A stretch of 64,000 nucleotides of DNA from Gonatopus flavifemur (Eukaryota; Arthropoda; Insecta; Hymenoptera; Dryinidae), in assembly GCA_018340375.1 (NCBI GenBank), contig JAFFJZ010000050.1, forward strand, positions 496,001 through 560,000. Direction: 5' to 3'. The first letter of the stretch is position 1, and every line of letters starts with the position of its first letter. Below, piece by piece: positions 54,830 to 64,000 of the stretch. The notes under the pieces were generated by a model. The model did not search any database. It was not told the DNA's origin and was given only the letters and a program-made list of their open reading frames with translations. Both the position numbers and the translations under genes were made by a program.

Positions 54830-54957
54830 AATATAAAACTCGATTGAGCGACCTCTTAGCCTCAACCAAATGACCTCAGGTTCAACGGAGCTTCATTTCA
54901 GATCACCCCGGACCTATTCCGACAAAGGCCGGAAAAACTTTTTTTTTGGAACACCCC
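54830..54957 (+). repeat. Second copy of the 53.9-kb element end
   Basis: A direct, diverged copy of about 53,784-53,911: both contain GAGCGACCTCTTAGCC, CAACGGAGCT or TAACGGAGCT, and a CCGACAAAGGCC segment followed by a T run and an ACACCC end. It shows the family has at least one additional end here. Confidence 0.7.
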
Positions 54958-55650
54958 AATATATATATATATGTGTATTAGGGTGGCCCTCCCCAGGCAG
55001 CCCTCTTTGTCTGTAAGATACCTCTAAAAACAATTAAGAACAATGCAAGAAGTCTTATGCAACATGAAGAGATATCTCTTAGAAGTCTCAAGCTGTCCTC
55101 ACTTCTAAAAGATATCTTCAAGAACGTCTTCAGAAACCTTTGAGAATTCTCTGAAAGATATCTTTGTGGGTTATTTTTGAACTCCTGAAATGCTCAGCTC
55201 CCAACCCTTCATCTTTCCCCAATCCACAGAAAAACGATCTGTGCACAATTTGAGCTCAATTGGACAACCGCTAGACGACCCTCAAATACCTTAAAATTGC
55301 AAGATGATATATTAGGCGATTGATTTTGTTCAAAGTCAATATATTCTTACCTGTCTCAATTGTTCTCCCATTGCTTCTCAGAAAAATTTATTTTGACGTA
55401 CCTGGGAAACCCGAGAATTGGTTCATGAACATTCTGGATTAAATTTCCCAGAAGTATATGCGGGAAATTTCTGGAATAAAGTGAGAAATTTGGGGAATGT
55501 CAGCTTCTTCTCATAACACGCATAACTTCTATAAACTAAACGCATTTCTATTTCCAACAATAACTCCCATAAAATTGTAAGAAATGAAAATGAATGGGCG
55601 ATAAACATTATTTTTTTCTGAGAGGAGATTTAGTAGGATTTGGATAGTTT
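54958..55650. other. No gene recognised
   Basis: A TA microsatellite (about 54,958-54,972) is followed by a segment with AAGATATCTTYAAGA-type repeats (55,010-55,170) and AT-rich sequence. No frame is supported. Confidence 0.4.
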
Positions 55651-57155
55651 TCACGATCTGTGGCGACGATTTGTAGAATCCACAGTTTCATCCTTCGTGA
55701 AAATGTTATTATAATCTTGGATGAGTTTGACACCTCTCTCTGCAACGTCATTGACAACCACTATTCTTCTCAGTTTTTCAATCCCACTTCTGTAACCTGG
55801 AGTATCTTTCCATGTTGAAGTTTCTTTTTCGAAGAAATCGGTGCTGATGGAAAATCTCGTGAAGAAATTTTTCGGTATAGGAGTTACAAGGGAGGGAAAC
55901 TCAATGCTCATGAAAGAAGAGAGATCATTTTGGCGCAGAATGGATTTTCTCAGTTCATCTCCTTCTCCTCCCTCTGTTTCACTTTCATTTTCTTCAAGCT
56001 TCACTTGAATAACATTCAACTTGACCGTTGTTGGAACATTGTCATCAAATCCCCCGGTTCAAAAGAGCCCCGGTTTCGGGAGCCGAGTACCAAAGATGAT
56101 TGGGAAATTTTTTCGCAGCAGCCCTACTAATTTCTGGATCAGTATCATGGTAGTTTATCAACTCACGCATGGATTAGAAATCATGATAAGGGGCTTCAAT
56201 CGCTCCTGTTGGTCGGAACCAGGCTCAAACGTACACTCGAGCAAGGAAGATACATATTTTCCTCAAAGAGTTCTTCTCCCTATGAGATAACTGGAATTGA
56301 TCCAGAAACATGTATATCTCGAATGCGTAAATTGCCTTTGTCATCCACCTAGCATGACTTACAGCTCCAGGTGTGCGGAACGATATCGCATCTTCCGGAA
56401 GTCCATCAAGAAAGATGATCGTTAACTGTAACAATTCTTGGTGATCATCTCGCGGTTATTTTGAGCGCAAAGGTGGCGTTCAAGACATTCAAGAGTAACT
56501 GAGCGAACATCTTCAGGCACTTCATTGCTACCAGTTATATGAACATTTCCGTCGAGTTTTGTCCATCTTTCTCTGAATCTTCTGGGAAGTGCCATGTCTG
56601 GACCAGAAGTAGGACCCATCAATGCATCGAAACAGCTCTGCAAAACCAACTCAAAAATGTGATGACGGCAAGGGAGGTACAGAAGTTCACAGTTGAATGA
56701 TTTTTCTAAATTCGTGCAGGTACCATTTATTCGCCCTGTGTTGCTTGTTGTTGTATCACAGCGAATTGCCTGTATTTTGTCAGGTATACTCTATTTCTCC
56801 ACTACTTGGCATCCAAATGAGCTATGTCGAAGAGATCGTCTACAGCTTTCACAAAAAGATCTTTCTCTCCTTTTTCTGTGCCTGCAGATCTAGACAAGTT
56901 TTTCTGAAGATGTCTCCACTCGTCTTAGAGTTTAAGTCACTCTTCAATGCAGTGGTCAGTCCTTCTGATAGGAATCCGTGCTTTTTGCCAAAAAATAGAA
57001 ACTTCTTGAATCACCAATGCTGCACTTTCTTCGTTGTAAGATTGACAATTCTCATATTGTGGGAAAAAACACTCAAAACCCCGCCGGCTCGAAGGTAGTT
57101 TGGCCCAACGATTAGAAACGTAACTAACAAGAGGGACATGGAAATGTTTTCTCAA
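55651..57155 (-). pseudogene. Transposase-like multicopy gene, fragmented
   Basis: Minus-strand frames in order resemble an unnamed transposon-derived family with an RNase-H-like fold that is common in insects. MRKHFHVPLVSYVSNRWAKL lies at 57,155. A broken stretch follows with a CDTTTSNTGRINGTC-like acidic motif and LLYLPCRHHIFELV (about 56,770-56,650). Then come MGPTSGPDM...RERWTKLDG (56,649-56,422), the FLDGLPEDAISFRTPGAVSHARWM block (56,434-56,225) and ISTDFFEKETSTWKD with VVNDVAERGVKLIQDYN (56,019-55,651). Frameshifts and stops fall between these blocks. It is inactive. I cannot place the superfamily. Confidence 0.6.
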
Positions 57156-57632
57156 TTGATGTGCCGAATTACCTGGAGGAGTTGATGCTATTTCACCAGT
57201 CTATGAAGGACATGTCACATGAATCACTTCTCACTAGTAGTATCAACATTTCTGGAATAGGCATTGAAAAATCATCAATTGGAAACAATATTCCCAAGTA
57301 GTGAAAATTTCTTGTGAACGTGCACAGAATGTTTGAAGGGGACGGAGACGAATGTCAATACAGGATGCTCTCGCTATAAGCGTCGATATAAGCTATTTGC
57401 GTCTTTTTCTCACATAAGATTGTATACTGAGTAGAACAAGGACACAACTCACGCTTACAACGAGAGGCTACTGTATATCACGGACCTCTATATGATATTC
57501 ACAGAACGTTCGAATGCACACATGAATGTATTTTCGGCTTTGTCTCAATCGGTCCCAATGAATATTCATTTAAAACGAACAAATATGTATTTTTACGAGC
57601 AATGGTAATAAATAATTTGTGTTTCAATGAAT
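57156..57632. other. No gene recognised
   Basis: The left part may still belong to the upstream end of the broken minus-strand gene at 55.65-57.16 kb, but no conserved block is readable. The right part is unremarkable sequence up to the hAT end. Confidence 0.35.
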
Positions 57633-58873
57633 CAGGGCCGGCGCCAGGGAATCCGCCGCCCCGGGCGAGAGCAAGTCCCACCGCCCCTGCATCGGGGAGT
57701 ACTTGACCGACCAAGAAAAAAAAGGTCCCTAACATACGTCACACCGTCGTGTTGGAATGAAATTCTGAAGATGCTATGAATATCGGTTGTGATTAGTTAG
57801 TTTATTAACAACTTTTTCATACAAAAGAAATTCTTCTTGCTTTTGCACTGGCAAAGTCTTTCAGAACTTCAGTTAAGTCCAAGTCTTCTGCCAGTTTGTG
57901 CTTTGTTGAAATGATTGCTAGTCCATTCAAATGGCTTTGAGATATCGTGGAGCGCAAGTACGTTTTCACCAATTTCAATTTTGAGAAACTTCTTTCCGCA
58001 CTCGCTACTGTCATAGGGAGAGTCAGCAAGATCCTCAAAGCTATGGCTGCATTTGGAGCAACATTGTGCGGCGTAATGAATTTAAGAGTATCGATGGGAC
58101 CACTTCTAGGCTGCATAAGCGTAGAAACTACTTTCAATTCATCTCGAAGTTCTGCTGCACTGATATCACTCACCGAGTCCTTCGTCAAGATGTGGGGAAG
58201 GTTTTCGCATTTTGCTGTTAATGCCTCAGTTGATATTTCTCTGATAGTGCTCACATCATACAGGAAATCAAAATAATTACTATGATTCAATAATTCATCA
58301 AACCTATCGTTCAACGCGTTAATAATAACATCATAGAGATGAAAGAAGAATTCAATTTTATATCGAGTCAAAGGATTTTCGATAATTTCATCTTCGCCTT
58401 CATAATCAAATTGACGTTTCTGTTTCCTCCTTCTCACATTGGTTATATTTTCAATGCAAGGATTTCGAATATCTAATTCCGATGCAAGTTCTCTTGCATC
58501 AGTTAGGAAACAAGATAACTTCATATCAGATCTACCTTCTTCGGAATATTTTCGTGTTTTTTGAAATAGGCTTGTAGCATCTGAAAACATCGAGATTGAC
58601 TTTTTGTAGACTCTTACTAACTCCATTAATGTGAAGTGAAGTGTCATGCCAAATAACTCATGAAGTGAGAAATGTAAAATCCTTCAACTGATTCGCTAAT
58701 GCTTTGGCTTCATGTACAACCATTCTGTCAACAGTATCATCGTCTATAATGCTCATGAGTGCATCATACACTTCTCCTATGTGATATCTCAGTAGAGAAA
58801 GAGCGTTAATTCTGCTTTCCCATCTGGTACTACTGAGAGGCTTGAAAGTGAGTGAGGTGATATGCTTTTTTAA

Positions 58874-59596
58874 CCCATTAAGTCCCAAAATGACATTTTT
58901 TCGTTGCATTGTTCAACGGCTGTACTTTCTAAGAAAAAGGATTATGAAAAATTTCAGACCAACCAGTTTCGATGGAGAATTGACTGATCTTTCAGGATCT
59001 GATATTAGTTTTTTCGAGAAATGCACCTGTCACAAGATATACAGGTTTTTTTCCGAAAAAACGCGAATTCTAAAACTTCTTTTTTTCTTTATCTCATGTT
59101 TTCACATTGGAATCGTGTCATAATTCTTCTTGTAACTACGGAAACCGCGTCAATTCACTTCAAACTTCAATTTATGCCTTGGACGATTGGAAAAACTCAT
59201 GTGGAAACAACCAAAATGGCGGCCTGAACGTGGAAAAAATGTCAAAAACTTCAAGAGTTTTTCATCCGGAAACGATGGACTTGAGGCAAAAATTTTACTG
59301 CACAAAAAGTTCTCAGAATTGATCAAAAAACACGCTCAAATTTTCTCAGAATTTTTTGACGCTTTTTTTGAATTTTCAAATTTTTGTGATTTTGGAAATT
59401 CAAAAAAGTTGTCAAAAAATTCTGAAAAAATTTGAGCGTGTTTTTTGATCAATTCCAAGAACTTATTGTTCAGTAAAATTTTTTCCTAAAGTTCATCGTT
59501 TTCTAATACAAAATTCTTGAAGTTTTTGTCCACTATTCTGCGGTTTTTTTATAGTTTGGCATTTTTGAATATGCCCCTCATAATATGTTTCATATG
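58874..59596. repeat. Left terminal inverted repeat of piggyBac
   Basis: Reverse complement of 61,949-62,671. Around 59,325-59,455 it contains a strong internal palindrome (GATCAAAAAACACGCTCAAA against TTTGAGCGTGTTTTTTGATC) that extends with mismatches to about 59,240-59,525. Confidence 0.85.
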
Positions 59597-59916
59597 AGAT
59601 TTAACACGTTATTTTCGGTGAACATGTTTCATTTATATATGTTTTCATGTAGTGAATCGATTACGTATTGTTGAAAATCTTTTGAAAACGTTACCCAACA
59701 CCTCTTATCGTAAACTGTTTCATTGACTCCATGTGTATACATTCTTTAGCCGTCAAAATTTTGTTGCCGTTGTCCGGTCCTCACCACGTGGAGGTGAATG
59801 TATAAAAAGACCCTTCTTTTCTTTTTTTTCAATTTCAAAAATTTTTTGGTAGTTTTTTAATTTTTTGAATTTTTTTTTGTTTTTTTTCTGTTTTTTTTAT
59901 GCATAAAGATGAAGTT

Positions 59917-61600
59917 TTATGTTGCACTACAGGTCGATGTGAGGCAGGAATTGCGAAAGTAAGAATTGCAAATTGTACACATTTTATATGTCCTCATCCC
60001 ACATTTTTTCATAATTCCTACAATTTTTTGTTGCGTTACCAGTAACAATTCCATGGACTTATTTCCCTCTGATAACTTTTGCGAAATGAAATTCAGCAAG
60101 TTCTAAAGCCATCTCCTTAGATCCAATTTTTTTGTCACGATTTGATGAATTATGGATTACAAGGGCATTTGTTATCGATGATTGGATTAGTCGAAGAAAA
60201 ATCGCCCGAGTCCATCTTTTTGCTCCTATGCATGGCATCAAATCACTACAATGTCCATCCTGTAGATCGACATCACCCATGTATTTATTATATTGTGAGA
60301 AAGCTCTGGGAAATGGAATATCGTTTTTAGTTCTTGATTCTTCCGAATATCTTTTGACTGTTGACATTGGAGTTACACCTGCCGCGGTGGAAAGCAAAGA
60401 TACTGGTTTTGAATCCATGATTGTGATATAGTTCAAACCGCTTTTTTCTTCGTGTTTGATTGAGAACGTTCCTCTTATTACTTCTTTATCCAATTCATTA
60501 TCGGTATTCACTCTGTTTCCCCTCACGGTACCAGTTGCTCTCAAGCCGACTGTTTGCAAATGGATCAGTAAGTCTGGACTACGAAAAAAGTTATCAAAAT
60601 ATGAATGATATTGAATTATTCTCCGTGGAACAACATCAACAAGTAGCTTTTGGATCATCCGCATAACGACACGACTTCCTAAGGGACATTTGGATAGTTT
60701 TACTTATTTATCAGACGAATGAATATTGGACCCCTTGCCACAATAAATCTCACAATCGAACAGATATCCCTCTGAGTTACAAATGCTCCACATTTTGATA
60801 CCGAAGCGCGCGGGCTCATCTTTCATAAACTGGAGCAAAATGGTTTTTCCGTGAAACTTCACCATCATTCCATCTATCGACAAAGCGGTAGAGAAAAATC
60901 CAAATCGCAAAGCATTTCTCTTGAAAATTTCGAAAATACCACGTACTCTCCAAGCTCTGTCATTATAATTCTGATCTTCAGGTTTCGAAAGTTCTAATTT
61001 TGATTTGATTTTGAGGAATTTATTACGACTCATTGCTTTTGCCACAGTAGGACAGGCCAGTAATGGCTGATTAGACCAATAGTCTTTTTGAGATTCCCTT
61101 TGATTGAAGATTGACACTATAATTATCCCTAAAAAAATATCGAATTCATCTAATGTTAAATCGCAGTCATTCATACGAGTACTTTCGATGATATATTTTT
61201 TTAAATCGGCGGAGAGAAAAAGTTCGAACAACTGTACATATGAAGATTCAAGAATGAATTTTTCCGTTTTCTCAGACAGTAAGTTTTCATTTTCAGGATA
61301 TTGTTCACACTTTCTTTCTCCGTTCATCCATACGTAAATATGATTAAGCTCCAGTTTCGACTGATTTTCTTCATAGTTACTCATAACCTGATGATAACTA
61401 ATATTTGGAACTTTATTATCAGAAATTTGACAACCTTCAGATTCAGAATCAGAGTCAGATGGTCCAGAGCAGTCATCCTGAGGAACAATTATTGCATCAA
61501 AGTCACCATCTTCACGCCCTTCAATTTCTACATCTTGCTGGTGACTTGATCGTTTCCGGCGTTTTCCCGATGAAGCAGACATTGTCTGTTCTACTTTCAA
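59917..61600 (-). pseudogene. piggyBac transposase, one stop and one frameshift
   Basis: The frame from MKVEQTMSASSGKRRK at 61,600 has an acidic, Ser-rich N-terminal region (about residues 25-60), then the piggyBac core. The catalytic acids appear in LSIDGMMVKFHGK (Asp about residue 243), the YFDNFF block and YMGDVDLQD. A single in-frame TAA at 60,704-60,706 follows the IHSSDK residues; otherwise the frame is open to 60,059, 513 codons in all. The C-terminal Cys-rich zinc domain (KKCGMRTYKMCTICNSYF) is in another frame, 60,099-59,917, so a frameshift lies near 60,070. With two lesions it is inactive but young-looking. Confidence 0.88.
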
Positions 61601-61948
61601 TAAATAATTTCACCAGTTTCGTCGGGCTAAAGTGCTATTTGTTTATTTTATGGAATCAATGTTTTTCCCACGATAGATAAGTTTATCATTGAATTCTATT
61701 TCTGTGGAACATGAGGTATTCTGTTGATATATTGTCCTAATACGGTTCGCGATTTATAAGAGAATGCAATCTGATACCAAGTCACAAAAATACCGATTTT
61801 CCTTTATATGTTAGATGATATGTAATCATTGATCATCCATCAGAGTCATCACGTCGATAGTGTTTAGAGAACATATGAGGCATGGACTATATGTTGTGGA
61901 AAGACAATTTCCTGGATAAAAAAAATATCAAAGATACTCATAATATTA

Positions 61949-62671
61949 CATGTGAAATATATTATGAGAGGCATATCCAAAAATGCCAAACTATAAAAAA
62001 ACTGCAGAATAGTGGACAAAAACTTCAAGAATTTTGTATTAGAAAACGATGAACTTTAGGAAAAAATTTTACTGAACAATAAGTTCTTAGAATTGATCAA
62101 AAAACACGCTCAAATTTTTTCAGAATTTTTTGACAACTTTTTTGAATTTCCAAAATCACAAAAATTTGAAAATCCAAAAAAAGCGTCAAAAAATTCTGAG
62201 AAAATTTGAGCGTGTTTTTTAATCAATTCTAAGAACTTTTTGTGCAGTAAAATTTTTGCCTCAAGTTCATCGTTTTCGAATGAAAAACTCTTGAAGTTTT
62301 TGACATTTTTTCCATGTTTAAGCCGCCATTTTGGTTGTTCCCACATGAGTTTTTCCAATCGTCCAAGGCATAAATTGAAGTTTGGAGTGAATTGACGCGG
62401 TTTCTGTAGTTACAAGAAGAATTATGACACGATTCTAATGTGAAAACATGAGATAAAGGAAAAAAGAAGTTTCAAAATTCGCGTTCTTTCGGAAAAAAAC
62501 CTGTATATCTTGTGACAGGTGCATTTCTCGAAAAAACTAATATCAGATCCTGAAAGATCAGTCAATTCTCCATCAAAACTGATTGGCCTGGAATTGTTCA
62601 TGATCCTTTTTCTTAGAAAGTACAGCCGTTGAAAAATGCAACGAAAAAATGTCATTTTGGGACTCAATGAG
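61949..62671. repeat. Right terminal inverted repeat of piggyBac
   Basis: Mirror of the left repeat, with the same internal palindrome near 62,090-62,222. Identity to the left copy is high, perhaps 93-96 percent by eye. Confidence 0.85.
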
Positions 62672-63865
62672 TTGAAACAATCCATCGTCGAGTTGATGGA
62701 GCGGGAAAGTCATAAAGTTTTTGCACCAAACAAAACAGTGAAACGGCAAATTGTGAAGACTTGGCAGCATCGTTCACGACCAGATTGAGAGGATGGCTAC
62801 AACAGGGAACATAGAAGGCTCTTCGATTCAGATCTAGAATTCATTTTTGGAGTCCCGCATGCTTTTCCTTCATATTACCGCCATTGTCATATCCTTGTCC
62901 TCCCATATCATCGAGGGCAATATTTGAATCCTCTAAATATTTGAGAACAATCTGTGTCAATGTTGATTTGTAGAGTCTGACAGCGGTAGAAAACCAAAAA
63001 AATGTTCACATATTTCAACTTGATAATCTGCATCTGCACTGTTTATATTCAAAAACCGAACAATAACTGTCATTTGCTCTATTTTTGAAATGTCTGGAGT
63101 GCAATCCAGAATCGAGTTATAATATTCCGCTGATTTGAGTGAGGATAATATTTTGGTTCGTATTTGTGATTGAAGAACATGAATGATTTCATTTTGAATA
63201 TCTTTGCTCAAATAATGGTGTTGTTTGTGTTCGTTGTTTGTGATTTTCCTAAAATGTTCCACCATTAGTCCATCAAACATCCCGAATAGTTCAATCAATT
63301 TCAAAGAATTCCCATTATTATGTTCGTAGAGCTTATCAGAAGTTCCTCTCAGAGGTAAACATTGATTAGCAAGGGAACGAATGATCGCTACTAGACGTTC
63401 TGCAACATGTTTTCAATGCTGGGTTTTGATACCCAAGAGTTTTTCTTGCTGTTGATTGACTGTCCGATCTGTTTTTGGACGAATACTAAGCTCTATCCAT
63501 TTTTTATGTGACTCCAGATGCGCAGAAGATCTTCCATGTACCAATAAAGTTTCTGAGATATGTTTCCAATTTCTATAGCCAGCGCAACTCAACTGAGTTT
63601 TAACAGCTGAGAATAATTTGCAACAGGAACAAAACACTGCATCTTTGCTTTGAGAATGAACAAGCCGCTTTCTCTGGACTTCTTCCTGATTAGCCAACCT
63701 ATATTTGTAATGATATGGTGTGAAACGACGATTTGTTCATTACATTCCAATATCCTTGGACAGGAATATATTAAACATGTGTCAACTGGAACTTTACATA
63801 TTTGCAATGTTTCAGATCCATTACAACGGAAACATTACCGTGAAATATTTCATAAATGTTTTTAA

Positions 63866-64000
63866 AATATCTCAGAAATGATTCAGGAATATTGTATTGG
63901 ACTGTAAGATTAGCGGACCTTGCATTGTTTCACAAAGGACTTTGGAATCTCAGTGTGACATACAGCAATATTACAGTGATATTTCAATATTCCGAATGCT
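63866..64000. other. Window end, no feature recognised
   Basis: Upstream side of the hAT gene; may be its 5' untranslated or terminal region, but no terminal repeat matching CAGGGCCGGC is present before the window closes. Confidence 0.35.

Larger units (their letters stand above)
58874..62671 (-). mobile_element. piggyBac-type transposon with 723-bp inverted repeats
   Basis: The element interrupts the hAT gene at TTAA (58,870-58,873); the right-hand copy has decayed to TTGA (62,672-62,675). The ends are CCCATTAAGTCCCAAAATG and a close inverse. Inverted repeats run 58,874-59,596 and 61,949-62,671, unusually long for piggyBac, and each is itself largely palindromic about 59,383 and its mirror. 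Size is 3,798 bp. The hAT reading matches up to each side of the TTAA. Confidence 0.92.
57817..63830 (-). pseudogene. hAT transposase (TTF zinc finger, DUF4371-like, dimerisation domain)
   Basis: From the minus-strand 5' end: a TTF-type zinc finger with SKDAVFCSCCKLF and YRNWKHISETLLVHGRSSAH (about 63,650-63,480). Next come VAERLVAIIRSLANQCLPLR, then the catalytic-core start HYLSKDIQNEIIHVL and YYNSILDCTPDISKIEQMTV (63,304-62,957). A GQGYDNGGNM motif lies near 62,880, and a ZMYM1-like CxxH-type region runs to 62,690. After the piggyBac insert the frame continues with TFKPLSSTRWESRI (58,909) and ends in the hAT dimerisation block LLTLPMTVASAERSFSKLKL (about 57,985-57,925). Several stops and frameshifts (for example near 62,957, 63,413 and 58,655) make it inactive. 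Confidence 0.85.
57633..63865 (-). mobile_element. hAT transposon, ZMYM1-like, interrupted by piggyBac
   Basis: The 3' end on the minus strand is marked by CAGGGCCGGCGCCAGGG at 57,633, a terminal motif typical of this hAT group, about 185 bases past the stop codon. The gene runs on the minus strand to about 63,830. The matching 5' terminal repeat is not visible before the window ends, so the right boundary is a minimum. A piggyBac element sits in the middle (58,874-62,671). Confidence 0.8.

Overview
This window looks like a transposon graveyard from an animal genome, most likely an insect (possibly a hymenopteran, but that is only an inference from the mix of families). It is AT-rich, eukaryotic and almost wholly repetitive. 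I see spliced gene models, mariner, DD41D, hAT and piggyBac DNA transposons, Ty3/Gypsy LTR elements, a LINE with an endonuclease and a reverse transcriptase, MITE-like foldbacks and several satellites. I found no convincing single-copy host gene. All reading was by eye; no alignment or database search was run.

Layout. 1-960 is a 286-bp higher-order satellite. 2.4-4.7 kb is a decayed, spliced copy of a zinc-binding multicopy insect gene family. From 6.17 to 36.53 kb lies a large nested, roughly mirror-like block. Arrays of a 163-bp repeat with a shared end module sit at both ends in opposite orientation (6.17-7.19 and 31.34-36.53 kb). Inside it is a second long inverted repeat (7.20-9.79 against 19.28-23.84 kb) made of an LTR, its primer-binding site and leader. 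The centre holds a degraded Ty3/Gypsy element with both LTRs and a CATT target duplication (10,001-16,848), itself carrying a 1.34-kb probable solo LTR, and a broken transposase-like gene (17.2-19.1 kb). To the right, a minus-strand Gypsy pol (27.5-24.7 kb) runs into a 988-bp LTR that has a polypurine tract on one side and a primer-binding site on the other. A pair of related LTRs in opposite orientation follows (27.5-31.3 kb). A 2.9-kb LINE with a 10-bp target duplication is inserted in the right 163-bp array.

36.5-50.4 kb is a series of smaller elements. These include two DNA transposons with intact transposase frames: a DD41D element at 39,550-41,581 and a DD34D mariner at 44,477-45,771. 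There is also a ubiquitin-protease-like open frame that lacks two catalytic residues, a truncated LINE and a Gypsy fragment. 50.4-55 kb is a non-coding terminal-inverted-repeat unit filled with a 132-bp satellite and two small MITEs with 8-bp target duplications. 55.6-57.2 kb is a broken transposase-like gene. 57.6 kb to near the window end is a ZMYM1-like hAT transposon interrupted exactly at a TTAA site by a 3.8-kb piggyBac element with 723-bp terminal repeats.

The elements do not form a pathway. Their relation is one of nesting, and the target duplications allow parts of the insertion order to be read: hAT before piggyBac, 163-bp satellite before LINE, Gypsy before solo LTR, and LTR/leader duplication before the mariner and two foldback insertions.
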